This document shows, in pieces, positions 46,606 to 55,453 of a stretch of DNA of 64,000 nucleotides (position 1 is the stretch's first letter; every line of letters begins with the position of its first letter). The stretch is from Pseudomonas sp. R28(2017) (GTDB lineage Bacteria; Pseudomonadota; Gammaproteobacteria; Pseudomonadales; Pseudomonadaceae). The translations under genes and the position numbers were made by a program. Location: the NCBI RefSeq assembly GCF_002112505.1, contig NZ_NEHW01000003.1:1-64000 (forward strand). Reading direction: 5' to 3'. A model generated the notes under the pieces. The model made no database searches. It saw only the letters and a list, made by a program, of their open reading frames with translations, and was not told where the DNA came from.

Positions 46606-46631
46606 AACCCTGGCCTCAGTGGGCCGGGGTT
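46606..46631 (+). other. hairpin between aroQ and accB
   Basis: AACCCTGGCC (46606-46615) pairs with GGCCGGGGTT (46622-46631), ten bases with one G-T wobble. No T tract follows directly, but a small second hairpin (AAACGT, 46638-46643, with ACGTTT, 46650-46655) ends in TTTTT. It could be a terminator for aroQ or a leader structure of accBC. Confidence 0.45.
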
Positions 46632-46698
46632 AGAGAGAAACGTTCAGATACGTTTTTAAATTTCGCCCCCTGACCGAACCTTTGGGAGTTGATGATTA

Positions 46699-47166
46699 AT
46701 GGATATCCGTAAAGTCAAGAAACTGATCGAGCTGCTGGAAGAGTCTGGCATCGACGAGCTGGAGATCAAGGAAGGCGAAGAGTCGGTCCGTATCAGCCGC
46801 CACAGCAAGACCCCGGCTGCCCAGCAGTTCTACGCACCTGCGCCAATGGCTGCCGCACCTGTTGCCGCACCAGCCGCGGCCGCTGCCGCTGCCCCAGCCG
46901 CCGAAGCTGCCGCTGCTGCCCCAGCCCTGAAAGGCACCGTGATCCGTTCGCCGATGGTCGGTACCTTCTACCGCAAGCCTTCGCCGACCTCGCCGAACTT
47001 CGCTGAAGTTGGCCAGAGCGTGAAGAAAGGCGACACCCTGTGCATCGTCGAAGCCATGAAGATGATGAACCACATCGAAGCCGATGTTGGCGGTGTCATC
47101 GACGCCATCCTGGTGGAAGACGGCCAGCCGGTTGAGTTCGACCAGCCGCTGTTCACCATCGTTTGA
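46699..47166 (+). CDS. accB: biotin carboxyl carrier protein of acetyl-CoA carboxylase
   Basis: This 155-residue protein has an N-terminal helical part, an Ala/Pro-rich linker (about 40-77) and a C-terminal biotinyl domain. The biotin is attached to Lys121 in EAMKMMN. It carries CO2 between AccC and the carboxyltransferase in the first step of fatty-acid synthesis. GGGAG lies before the ATG. The gene is cotranscribed with accC, which begins 17 bases after its stop codon. Confidence 0.97.
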   Translation: MDIRKVKKLIELLEESGIDELEIKEGEESVRISRHSKTPAAQQFYAPAPMAAAPVAAPAAAAAAAPAAEAAAAAPALKGTVIRSPMVGTFYRKPSPTSPNFAEVGQSVKKGDTLCIVEAMKMMNHIEADVGGVIDAILVEDGQPVEFDQPLFTIV

Positions 47167-47183
47167 ATCGCGGAGAGCCAACG

Positions 47184-48539
47184 ATGTCTGGGAAGCTCGA
47201 AAAAGTCCTGATCGCCAACCGTGGGGAAATTGCCCTGCGCATCCTGCGTGCCTGCAAAGAGCTGGGCATCAAGACCGTCGCCGTGCACTCCACGGCCGAC
47301 CGTGAACTGATGCACCTGGGCCTGGCAGACGAGTCGGTCTGCATCGGCCCTGCATCGTCCAAGGATTCCTACCTGCACATCCCGGCGATCATCGCTGCCG
47401 CCGAAGTCACCGGCGCCACCGCGATCCACCCGGGTTACGGCTTCCTCGCGGAAAACGCCGATTTCGCCGAGCAGGTGGAAAAGTCCGGTTTCGCCTTCAT
47501 CGGCCCGAAAGCCGACACCATTCGCCTGATGGGCGACAAGGTTTCGGCCAAGGACGCGATGATCAAGTCGGGCGTGCCAACCGTACCGGGCTCCGATGGC
47601 CCGCTGCCGGAAGACGAAGAGGTCGCCCTGGCGATCGCCCGTGACGTCGGTTACCCGGTGATCATCAAGGCCGCCGGTGGCGGTGGTGGTCGCGGCATGC
47701 GCGTGGTGCACAAGGAAGAGGACCTGATCGCCTCGGCCAAGCTCACCCGTACCGAAGCCGGTGCTGCCTTCGGCAACCCGATGGTCTACCTGGAGAAGTT
47801 CCTGACCAACCCACGTCACGTGGAAGTTCAGGTGCTGTCCGACGGCCAGGGCAACGCCATCCACCTGGGTGACCGTGACTGCTCGCTGCAGCGCCGCCAC
47901 CAGAAGGTGCTGGAAGAAGCCCCGGCCCCGGGTATCGACGAGAAGGCCCGTCAGGAAGTCTTCAAGCGTTGCGTCGATGCGTGCATCGAGATCGGCTACC
48001 GCGGTGCCGGTACCTTCGAGTTCCTGTACGAGAACGGCCGTTTCTACTTCATCGAGATGAACACCCGCGTGCAGGTTGAGCACCCGGTGTCGGAGATGGT
48101 CACCGGTATCGACATCGTCAAGGAGATGCTGAGCATCGCCGCTGGCAACAAGCTGTCGTTCCGCCAGGAAGACGTGGTCATCCGTGGTCACTCGCTGGAA
48201 TGCCGGATCAACGCCGAAGACCCGAAGAAGTTCATTCCGAGCCCAGGCAAGGTCAAGCACTTCCACGCCCCGGGCGGCAACGGCGTACGCGTCGATTCGC
48301 ACCTGTACAGCGGCTACTCGGTTCCGCCGAACTACGACTCGCTGATCGGCAAGCTGATCACCTACGGCAAGGACCGCGACGAAGCCATGGCGCGCATGCG
48401 CAATGCCCTGGACGAGATCGTCGTCGACGGCATCAAGACCAACATCCCGCTGCACCGCGACCTGGTGCGTGATGAAGGTTTCTGCAAAGGCGGCGTGAAC
48501 ATCCACTACCTCGAGCACAAACTGGCCAGCCAGGAGTGA
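47184..48539 (+). CDS. accC: biotin carboxylase of acetyl-CoA carboxylase
   Basis: This 451-residue ATP-grasp enzyme carboxylates the biotin on Acc[19 protein letters not shown] at the N-terminus, the glycine-rich [11 protein letters not shown] (ATP lid), the central [19 protein letters not shown] and the [20 protein letters not shown] motif are all present. Length and order with accB are those of the standard operon. A strong terminator follows. Confidence 0.97.
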   Translation: MSGKLEKVLIANRGEIALRILRACKELGIKTVAVHSTADRELMHLGLADESVCIGPASSKDSYLHIPAIIAAAEVTGATAIHPGYGFLAENADFAEQVEKSGFAFIGPKADTIRLMGDKVSAKDAMIKSGVPTVPGSDGPLPEDEEVALAIARDVGYPVIIKAAGGGGGRGMRVVHKEEDLIASAKLTRTEAGAAFGNPMVYLEKFLTNPRHVEVQVLSDGQGNAIHLGDRDCSLQRRHQKVLEEAPAPGIDEKARQEVFKRCVDACIEIGYRGAGTFEFLYENGRFYFIEMNTRVQVEHPVSEMVTGIDIVKEMLSIAAGNKLSFRQEDVVIRGHSLECRINAEDPKKFIPSPGKVKHFHAPGGNGVRVDSHLYSGYSVPPNYDSLIGKLITYGKDRDEAMARMRNALDEIVVDGIKTNIPLHRDLVRDEGFCKGGVNIHYLEHKLASQE

Positions 48540-48560
48540 TCGCGTTAGCGTGATGCAGCA

Positions 48561-48588
48561 AAAACCCCGGACTGGTTCCGGGGTTTTT
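48561..48588. terminator. terminator after accBC
   Basis: The stem AACCCCGGA (48563-48571) with TCCGGGGTT (48578-48586) is followed by TTT on the plus strand and by a T run on the minus strand, so it may work in both directions. It lies about 20 bases after the accC stop codon. Confidence 0.85.
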
Positions 48589-48610
48589 ATTGCCCGTCTT
48601 CAGGGATTTG

Positions 48611-48853
48611 GCGCCTGTGAGACCGAGCGCCGCCCGCGCGGCGCATCGCGAGCTGCGCTCGCTCCTACGTTTGTTTCGGGCCAGTAACGCCAGCGGCAGG
48701 CGCGCGCGAACGCCTTGTTGATACGACGCAATATCGCGCCATGCGCCAAGGCGTTCGCGCGCAAATCCCACAGGAATAATTGGCCCGAAACAAGCGTAGG
48801 AGCGAGCGCAGCTCGCGATGCGCCGCGCGGGCGGCGCTCGATCTCACAGGCGC
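48611..48853. repeat. 243-bp nested inverted repeat
   Basis: The outer arms of 73 bases (48611-48683 and 48781-48853) match as inverted repeats with only two mismatches. Within the 97-base centre lies a second perfect 15-bp inverted repeat (48702-48716 with 48748-48762). The arms are very GC-rich and could form a long cruciform or RNA hairpin. No ORF is convincing. The element lies between the accBC terminator and the stop codon of acoR, exactly at the boundary where the acetoin genes begin. It is not the common REP family, though CGCTCCTAC-type ends recall REP sequences. It could be a MITE-like non-autonomous element or a composite REP; target-site duplications were not identified. Confidence 0.8.
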
Positions 48854-48888
48854 TAAAATGTTGTGGCGAACACCTGCCAGCCCCGACG

Positions 48889-50742
48889 CTAACCCTTCAT
48901 TCGCGGCATCTCGATCCGATGCTCATGCACGCGCCGATACAAAGTCGCCCGCGATATCCCTAAGGCCCGTGCCGCTTCCGCTGGCTTCCAGCGGTGCCGT
49001 ATCAAAGCATCGAGCAGCAGTTGCCGCGCCGGGCTCGAAACGCCGACAACAGCCGCAGGCACGACATCACCCCGCACCTCCTGTGGCAGGCTTTCCAGGC
49101 ACACCTGCCCGCCCTCACTGACCGCACAGGCATATCGCAGTACCTGTCGCAGCTGGCGCAAATTCCCCGGCCAGCGGTACTCCAGCAGCGCCTGCAACGC
49201 ATCGTCGGCCAGCACCACCTCAACCCCACAAGCCTCGGCCTCCTCAGCCAGCAACTGATGAATCAAGCCCAACCGGTCGTCGCGCTCACGCAGCGGCGGC
49301 AACTCGAACCGGGCATTGGCCAGACGGAAATACAGGTCTTCACGAAAACGCCCTTCACTCACCATCGTCGCCAGGTCGCGGTGTGTCGCACAGATCACCT
49401 GGATATCCACGCGCTCCCGCCGCGCTGCGCCCAGCGGCGCTACTTCGCCTTCAGCCAGCACTCGCAGCAACCGGGTCTGCAGATGCAGCGGCATGTCGCC
49501 AATCTCGTCAAGGAACAAGGTGCCGCCATCGGCCTGCTGCAGCAGCCCCTGCATGCCTTTGCTCGACGCACCGGTAAACGCCCCGGCGACATAGCCGAAC
49601 AGCTCGCTCTCGATCAGGCTCTCAGGGATGGCGGCACAGTTCAGGGTGACGAACGGCCCGTCACGGCGCTGGCTCTGCTGGTGCAACTGACGCGCAAAGA
49701 CCTCCTTGCCTGCACCGGTCTCACCCTGCACCAGCACCGCCAGGTTGCAATCCTTGACTCTTGTGGCCAACCGCAGGTGCTGTTCGATGCGCGAATCCTG
49801 GGCTTGCTGCAAAGGTTGCGTCCAGCCCCGCCGCTGGGGCGCGCTGACCCGCCCGAACAATCCGCCCCACCCCGGCAGGCGCTGGGCCGATGCCTCGTTG
49901 GCACGGCGCAGCTGGTCCATGTCGAACAACTCGCCAATGTGCTCAGGCAAACGCCCATGCCGTGCCAGCAAGCGCTCGCGGGCCAGGCTGTTGATCCCCA
50001 GCACCCGACCGTCGGCTTCCCAGGCGAGCAAATAGTCGGGCTGGCTCTCCACATAACCCGGGGTGCCATGGGCACGCATCACCCAGTGACCCTGGGCGCT
50101 GTGCATGAAAAAGGCGTTCTCGATCTCCCGTGCGGTCTGTTCAACCAACTGCAGGATCAGGTGCTGGCTGCGGCGGTCGTCCGGGGATTGCAGGGCCGAC
50201 ACATCGACCACGCCGAGCAACTCGCCCTGTGGGTCGAATACCGGCGCCGCCGTGCAGGTCAGGCCGATGAAGGCGGCACGAAAGTGATCGCGCTTGTGCA
50301 CCGTGACCGACGCCTTGCTGGTCAGCACCGCCGCCACGCCACAGGTGCCCTCCTCGCCCTCCGACCAGCAGGTGCCCAGGTAAAGGCCGGCCTTGCGACA
50401 GTCGTTGCGGATGGCCGATTCGACCCGGTAATCGATGGTGCGCCCCAGGGCATCGGTCAGCAGCACGCAATAGTCGGCGCCGCGCACCCGCGCATGCAGA
50501 CGCGCCACGGCATCGCTGGCAATACGCAGGAACAGTTCGGCACGTTCGCGGCATTCGTTGAGCAGGCTTTGCGAAAGGATGCGCGGCCCCTGTTGGGAGC
50601 CGGGGTCAAGACGGTACAGCTCCATGGAACGGCGCCATGAGTCGAGGATCAGCGGCGGCACCGGTGCCTGGGGCAGGCGGTCGGCGTTCTTCACCACCCG
50701 ACTGACGCAATCGACATGGGCTCGGGAGTTCGCGGCAAGCAT
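48889..50742 (-). CDS. acoR: sigma-54-dependent activator of acetoin catabolism
   Basis: This 617-residue enhancer-binding protein has an N-terminal GAF/sensor region (about 40-300). The AAA+ domain carries GETGAGKE (Walker A), GAFTGA (sigma-54 contact) and GGTLFLDEIGD (Walker B). A C-terminal Fis-type HTH (AARALGISRATLYRRV) completes it. The ATG at 50742 follows CGGAGG. It is divergent from acoX, as in known acetoin clusters, and should activate the sigma-54 promoter at 50973 in response to acetoin. The 3' end lies 36 bases from the nested inverted repeat. Confidence 0.93.
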   Translation of the reverse strand: MLAANSRAHVDCVSRVVKNADRLPQAPVPPLILDSWRRSMELYRLDPGSQQGPRILSQSLLNECRERAELFLRIASDAVARLHARVRGADYCVLLTDALGRTIDYRVESAIRNDCRKAGLYLGTCWSEGEEGTCGVAAVLTSKASVTVHKRDHFRAAFIGLTCTAAPVFDPQGELLGVVDVSALQSPDDRRSQHLILQLVEQTAREIENAFFMHSAQGHWVMRAHGTPGYVESQPDYLLAWEADGRVLGINSLARERLLARHGRLPEHIGELFDMDQLRRANEASAQRLPGWGGLFGRVSAPQRRGWTQPLQQAQDSRIEQHLRLATRVKDCNLAVLVQGETGAGKEVFARQLHQQSQRRDGPFVTLNCAAIPESLIESELFGYVAGAFTGASSKGMQGLLQQADGGTLFLDEIGDMPLHLQTRLLRVLAEGEVAPLGAARRERVDIQVICATHRDLATMVSEGRFREDLYFRLANARFELPPLRERDDRLGLIHQLLAEEAEACGVEVVLADDALQALLEYRWPGNLRQLRQVLRYACAVSEGGQVCLESLPQEVRGDVVPAAVVGVSSPARQLLLDALIRHRWKPAEAARALGISRATLYRRVHEHRIEMPRMKG

Positions 50743-50833
50743 GAGGCCTCCGGTTCCTGTTTGTTCTTGTCGTTGTGCGGCCATTAAGCGCCTGCCGGCA
50801 TGTCCCGACAAGCGCTGTGTGATTACCGGTGGG

Positions 50834-50854
50834 CTTGAGACGCTGCGTCTCAAG
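50834..50854. promoter_or_regulatory. perfect palindrome, probable AcoR enhancer site 1
   Basis: TTGAGACGC-T-GCGTCTCAA (50835-50853, one more matching base on either side) is a perfect 19-21-bp palindrome. It lies about 120-140 bases upstream of the sigma-54 promoter, in the usual range for an enhancer-binding protein, and 92 bases from the acoR start codon. Confidence 0.7.
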
Positions 50855-50878
50855 CGCCCGGCTGGCGCCTGGCAATGC

Positions 50879-50897
50879 TGGCACGCAGCGTCTCAAA
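50879..50897. promoter_or_regulatory. degenerate palindrome, probable AcoR enhancer site 2
   Basis: The right half GCGTCTCAA (50889-50897) is identical to that of site 1, and the left half CTGGCACGC matches at six of nine bases. The centres of the two sites are 44 bases apart, about four helical turns, so two AcoR dimers could sit on the same face. Confidence 0.55.
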
Positions 50898-50972
50898 CAA
50901 AGGCCACTGCAACCTGGCCCGACTGCCGCCTGGCCGCTCTGCAACAGCACTTGCAGGGCAAAGGAAGGAACC

Positions 50973-50988
50973 TGGCACCCACCTTGCT
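50973..50988 (+). promoter_or_regulatory. sigma-54 promoter of acoXABC
   Basis: TGGCAC (50973-50978), five bases and TTGCT (50984-50988) match the -24/-12 consensus TGGCAC-N5-TTGCW exactly. Transcription should start near 51000, about 20 bases before the acoX start codon. A sigma-54 activator gene lies divergently next to it. Confidence 0.92.
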
Positions 50989-51021
50989 CAAGCCTAGGCA
51001 AACAAGAACACGAGGTGTGCC

Positions 51022-52077
51022 ATGCCGCAGCCCGCCCCGATCATCGGGATCATTGCCAACCCTGCCTCCGGCCGTGACCTGCGTCGCCTGACCAGCAATG
51101 CAGGGCTCTACTCCAGCACCGACAAGGCCTCGGTCATCCAGCGCCTGCTTGGCGCCTTTGGCGCCACTGGCGTCGCCAAGGTGCTGCTGCCCACCGACAT
51201 GACCGGTATCGCCGCCGCCGTGCTCAAGGCCAGCCTCGGCCCCATGGCGCAGGACCAGCACTGGCCGCACCTGGAACTGCTCGACCTGCCATTGACCCAG
51301 ACGGTCAGCGACACCCGCCTGGCCACCCGGCAGATGGTGGGGCGAGGCGTGAGCATGATCGCCGTGCTGGGCGGCGACGGCACGCACAAAGCCGTGGCGG
51401 CCGAGGCTGGGGACACGCCTCTGCTTACCCTGTCCACCGGCACCAACAACGCCTTCCCGGAACTGCGCGAAGCCACCAGCGCAGGCCTCGCTGGCGGCTT
51501 GCTCGCTGGTGGCCGGGTGCCTGCCAGCATCGGCCTGCGCCGCAACAAGCGGCTGCTGGTGAAGGTACCGCAGCAACAGCTGTGTGAGTGGGCGCTGGTC
51601 GAAGTGGCAGTGTCGCCGCAACGCTTCATCGGCGCTCGCGCGCTGAGCCGCAGCGAAGACCTCAGCGAAGTCTTCGCCTGCTTCGCCGAGCCCCACGCCA
51701 TTGGCCTGTCCGCACTCTGCGGGCTGTGGCAACCGGTGGCCCGCCATGAACCACACGGTGCCTGGGTACGGCTCAACCCCGGTGCCGAACAGGCCTTGCT
51801 CGCGCCGCTTGCCCCCGGCCTGCTGCAAGGCTGCGGCATCACCGCCAGCGGCACGCTCAGCCCCGGTGTGGCGCACCGCCTGAGCCTCACCGCCGGCACC
51901 CTGGCCCTGGATGGCGAGCGCGAGATCGAGTTCGCCGAACACGACACCCCGACCATCACCCTTGACCTGCAAGGCCCATTGACGGTCGACGTCGAGGCCG
52001 TGCTGGCACATGCCGCCCGTCATCACCTGCTGGCCGTCCCGCACGGCCATCGGCTGCACCCTGCAACCCCGTGTTGA
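51022..52077 (+). CDS. acoX: AcoX, NAD-kinase-like protein of the acetoin cluster
   Basis: This 351-residue protein resembles ATP-NAD kinases, with the motif AVLGGDGTHKAVA near residue 115 and LSTGTNNAFPE near 140. AcoX genes open acetoin operons in Pseudomonas and Cupriavidus; their exact role is not known. CGAGG lies before the ATG. The gene is the first of the acoXABC transcript behind the sigma-54 promoter. Confidence 0.9.
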   Translation: MPQPAPIIGIIANPASGRDLRRLTSNAGLYSSTDKASVIQRLLGAFGATGVAKVLLPTDMTGIAAAVLKASLGPMAQDQHWPHLELLDLPLTQTVSDTRLATRQMVGRGVSMIAVLGGDGTHKAVAAEAGDTPLLTLSTGTNNAFPELREATSAGLAGGLLAGGRVPASIGLRRNKRLLVKVPQQQLCEWALVEVAVSPQRFIGARALSRSEDLSEVFACFAEPHAIGLSALCGLWQPVARHEPHGAWVRLNPGAEQALLAPLAPGLLQGCGITASGTLSPGVAHRLSLTAGTLALDGEREIEFAEHDTPTITLDLQGPLTVDVEAVLAHAARHHLLAVPHGHRLHPATPC

Positions 52078-52099
52078 GACAACCCTGGAGAACAACAAG

Positions 52100-53077
52100 A
52101 TGTCCACTCACCTCAGTTCAGAGCAATTGCTGCATGCCTATGAAGTGATGCGCACCATCCGTGCCTTCGAAGAACGCCTGCACGTGGAGTTCGCCACTGG
52201 CGAGATCCCCGGATTCGTCCACCTGTATGCCGGCGAAGAAGCCTCCGCCGCCGGGGTCATGGCGCACCTGCGCGACAGTGACTGCATTGCCTCGACCCAC
52301 CGCGGCCATGGCCACTGCATCGCCAAGGGAGTCGACGTGTACGGCATGATGGCGGAGATCTACGGCAAGAAGACCGGCGTGTGCGGCGGCAAGGGCGGCT
52401 CGATGCACATTGCCGACCTGGAAAAAGGCATGCTCGGCGCCAACGGCATAGTCGGTGCCGGTGCACCACTGGTGGCGGGCGCCGCCCTGGCTGCCAAGAT
52501 CAAAGGCAATGACAACGTGGCCGTGGCCTTCTTCGGCGACGGCGCCTCCAACGAGGGCGCAGTGTTCGAGGCAATGAACCTGGCCTCGATCATGAACCTG
52601 CCGTGCATCTTCGTCGCCGAGAACAACGGCTACGCCGAAGCCACCGCCTCGACCTGGTCGGTGGCTTGCGACCATATCGCCGACCGCGCCGCCGGCTTCG
52701 GCATGCCAGGGGTGACCATCGACGGCTTCGACTTCTTTGCCGTGCACGAGGCTGCCGGCGCCGCCATCGAGCGCGCCCGTTCAGGGCAAGGCCCGTCGCT
52801 GATCGAGGTCAAGCTGAGCCGCTACTACGGCCACTTCGAAGGCGACGCACAGACCTATCGCGCACCCGATGAAGTGAAGAACCTGCGCGAATCCCGTGAC
52901 TGCCTGCTGCAGTTCCGCAACAAGACCACCCGTGCCGGCCTGCTGCAGGCGGCGCAACTGGACGCCATCGACGCCCGTGTCGACGACCTGATCGAAGACG
53001 CCGTGCGCCGCGCCAAATCCGACCCCAAGCCCCAGCCCGCCGACCTGCTCACCGATGTCTACGTCAGCTACCCCTGA
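52100..53077 (+). CDS. acoA: acetoin dehydrogenase E1 component, alpha subunit
   Basis: This 325-residue thiamine-diphosphate-dependent subunit cleaves acetoin to acetaldehyde and an acetyl group. The ThDP motif runs from GDGASNEGAVFEAMNLA to CIFVAENN near residues 147-176. STHRGHGHCIAKG and KGGSMHI are typical of E1-alpha. The ATG at 52100 follows CTGGAG. It lies between acoX and acoB in one operon. Confidence 0.95.
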   Translation: MSTHLSSEQLLHAYEVMRTIRAFEERLHVEFATGEIPGFVHLYAGEEASAAGVMAHLRDSDCIASTHRGHGHCIAKGVDVYGMMAEIYGKKTGVCGGKGGSMHIADLEKGMLGANGIVGAGAPLVAGAALAAKIKGNDNVAVAFFGDGASNEGAVFEAMNLASIMNLPCIFVAENNGYAEATASTWSVACDHIADRAAGFGMPGVTIDGFDFFAVHEAAGAAIERARSGQGPSLIEVKLSRYYGHFEGDAQTYRAPDEVKNLRESRDCLLQFRNKTTRAGLLQAAQLDAIDARVDDLIEDAVRRAKSDPKPQPADLLTDVYVSYP

Positions 53078-53109
53078 GCCCGGAAAACAAGAACAACAGG
53101 AGAACCACC

Positions 53110-54132
53110 ATGGCTAGAAAAATCAGTTATCAGCAGGCCATCAACGAAGCCCTGGCCCAGGAAATGCACCGCGACAGCAGCGTGTTCATCATTGGTGAAG
53201 ACGTTGCCGGTGGCGCGGGCGCCCCAGGCGAAGATGATGCCTGGGGTGGCGTGCTCGGTGTCACCAAAGGCTTGTACCACCAGTTCCCGGGGCGCGTGCT
53301 CGATGCGCCGCTGTCGGAAATCGGCTACGTCGGTGCCGCAGTCGGTGCCGCCACCCAAGGCCTGCGCCCGGTGTGCGAGTTGATGTTCGTCGATTTCGCC
53401 GGCTGCTGCCTGGACCAGATCCTCAACCAGGCCGCCAAGTTCCGCTACATGTTCGGCGGCAAGGCGGTCACCCCGCTGGTGATGCGCACCATGTACGGCG
53501 CCGGCCTGCGCGCCGCTGCCCAGCACTCGCAGATGCTCACGTCGCTATGGACCCACATCCCCGGCCTGAAGGTGGTCTGCCCGTCCTCGCCGTATGACGC
53601 CAAGGGCCTGCTGATCCAGGCGATCCGTGACAATGACCCGGTGATCTTCTGCGAGCACAAGCTGCTCTACAGCCTGCAGGGCGAGGTACCGGAAGAGGTC
53701 TATACCGTGCCATTTGGCGAGGCCAACTTCCTGCGTGACGGCGACGACGTGACCCTGGTGACCTACGGCCGCATGGTCCACGTGGCCATGGAAGCCGCCA
53801 GCAACCTGGCCCGCCAGGGCATCGACTGCGAAGTGCTGGACCTGCGTACCACCAGCCCGCTGGACGAGGCCAGCATCCTCGAAAGCGTGGAGAAGACCGG
53901 CCGCCTGGTGGTGATCGACGAAGCCAACCCGCGCTGCTCGATGGCCACCGACATCAGCGCACTGGTCGCGCAAAAGGCCTTCGCCGCGCTCAAGGGCCCG
54001 ATCGAGATGGTTACCGCGCCGCACACCCCGGTGCCGTTCTCCGATGCCCTGGAAGACCTGTACATTCCTGACGCGGCGAAGATCGAAGCAGCCGTGCGCA
54101 AGGTGATCGAAGCTGCAAGGAGTGCCGCATGA
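53110..54132 (+). CDS. acoB: acetoin dehydrogenase E1 component, beta subunit
   Basis: This 340-residue transketolase-like subunit pairs with AcoA to form the E1 tetramer. The motifs IGEDVAGGAGAPGEDDAWGG, DAPLSEIGYVGAAVGAA and the C-terminal transketolase domain (DLRTTSPLDEASILESVEKT) are typical. CAGGAG lies before the ATG. The stop codon overlaps the start of acoC (ATGA). Confidence 0.95.
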   Translation: MARKISYQQAINEALAQEMHRDSSVFIIGEDVAGGAGAPGEDDAWGGVLGVTKGLYHQFPGRVLDAPLSEIGYVGAAVGAATQGLRPVCELMFVDFAGCCLDQILNQAAKFRYMFGGKAVTPLVMRTMYGAGLRAAAQHSQMLTSLWTHIPGLKVVCPSSPYDAKGLLIQAIRDNDPVIFCEHKLLYSLQGEVPEEVYTVPFGEANFLRDGDDVTLVTYGRMVHVAMEAASNLARQGIDCEVLDLRTTSPLDEASILESVEKTGRLVVIDEANPRCSMATDISALVAQKAFAALKGPIEMVTAPHTPVPFSDALEDLYIPDAAKIEAAVRKVIEAARSAA

Positions 54133-55235
54133 GCCAGATCCATACCCTGACCATGCCCAAGTGGGGCCTGTCGATGACCGAGGGCCGGGTCGATGCCTGG
54201 CTCAAGCAAGAGGGGGATGAAATCAGCAAGGGCGACGAAGTGCTGGACGTCGAGACTGACAAGATCAGTAGCAGTGTCGAGGCGCCATTCAGCGGCGTGC
54301 TGCGCCGCCAGGTGGCCCGCCCCGACGAAACCTTGCCGGTCGGTGCGCTGCTGGCGGTGGTGGTGGAGGGTGAAGCCGAAGAGGCAGAAATCGACGCCGT
54401 GGTGCAACGTTTCCAGGCCGAGTTCGTCGCCCAGGGCAGCGCCGACCAGGCCCAGGGGCCAGCACCGCAGAAAGCCGAGGTAGCCGGGCGCCTGCTGCGC
54501 TGGTTCGAACTGGGTGACGGTGGTACGCCGCTGGTGCTGGTGCACGGCTTTGGCGGCGATCTCAACAACTGGCTGTTCAACCACCCGGCACTGGCGGCCG
54601 AGCGACGGGTCATCGCCCTGGACCTGCCGGGGCATGGCGAGTCGGCCAAGGCCCTGGACAAAGGTGACCTGGATGAACTGAGCGAAACCGTGCTGGCCCT
54701 GCTCGACCATCTGGGCATCGCCAAGGCTCACCTGGCCGGGCACTCCATGGGGGGCGCGGTCAGCCTGAACGTGGCACGCCTGGCGCCGCAGCGGGTGGCG
54801 AGCCTGTGTCTGGTGGCCAGTGCCGGGCTGGGCGAGGCAATCAATGGCCATTACCTGCAAGGCTTCGTCGCCGCGGCCAACCGCAACGCGCTGAAGCCGC
54901 AGATGGTACAGCTGTTCGCCGACCCGGGACTGGTGACCCGGCAGATGCTCGAGGACATGCTCAAGTTCAAGCGCCTGGAAGGCGTGGATCAAGCCTTGCG
55001 CCAACTGGGTTCGGCGCTGGCCGACGGTGACCGCCAGCGCCATGACTTGCGCGGGGTGCTGGGGCAGCACCCGGCGCTGGTGATCTGGGGGACCGCGGAC
55101 GCGATCATTCCAGTGGCGCATGCCAGCGGGCTTGAGGCCGAGGTGCTGCTGGTGCCTGGGGTCGGGCACATGGTGCAGATGGAGGCGGCGGAGCAGGTGA
55201 ACCAGCGGGTGCTGGAGTTCCTGAGCAGGCACTGA
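54129..55235 (+). CDS. acoC: acetoin dehydrogenase E2 component with alpha/beta-hydrolase domain
   Basis: This 368-residue protein has one N-terminal lipoyl domain (lipoyl Lys45 in VETDKISS) and a C-terminal alpha/beta-hydrolase domain with the nucleophile Ser206 in GHSMGG. That hydrolase-type E2 is the AcoC form known from acetoin clusters, replacing the usual acyltransferase core. It passes the acetyl group to CoA. An E3 gene (acoL) and a 2,3-butanediol dehydrogenase gene, which often follow, are absent here; a REP doublet and prmA come next. Confidence 0.93.
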   Translation: MSQIHTLTMPKWGLSMTEGRVDAWLKQEGDEISKGDEVLDVETDKISSSVEAPFSGVLRRQVARPDETLPVGALLAVVVEGEAEEAEIDAVVQRFQAEFVAQGSADQAQGPAPQKAEVAGRLLRWFELGDGGTPLVLVHGFGGDLNNWLFNHPALAAERRVIALDLPGHGESAKALDKGDLDELSETVLALLDHLGIAKAHLAGHSMGGAVSLNVARLAPQRVASLCLVASAGLGEAINGHYLQGFVAAANRNALKPQMVQLFADPGLVTRQMLEDMLKFKRLEGVDQALRQLGSALADGDRQRHDLRGVLGQHPALVIWGTADAIIPVAHASGLEAEVLLVPGVGHMVQMEAAEQVNQRVLEFLSRH

Positions 55236-55260
55236 CCTTTTCAACTGTCTGTTCCGGGCT

Positions 55261-55342
55261 CTTCGCGGGCAAGCCCGCTCCCACAGGATCTCCTGACCTT
55301 GAAGACCATGGATAACCTGTGGGAGCGGGCTTGCCCGCGAAG
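55261..55342. repeat. REP doublet between acoC and prmA
   Basis: CTTCGCGGGCAAGCCCGCTC plus CCACAGG (55261-55287) faces its perfect 27-bp complement (55316-55342). It marks the right-hand edge of the acetoin block. Confidence 0.9.
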
Positions 55343-55453
55343 AACGCGACACGGTCTGCCGCCCCTGCTCTACAAACCCCCCGCACTCGCGTAAACTGCC
55401 AGGCTTCTCGCAGCCTCGGGCTGCCCCTGTCCGATTTACCAAAGGTGCCCGCC

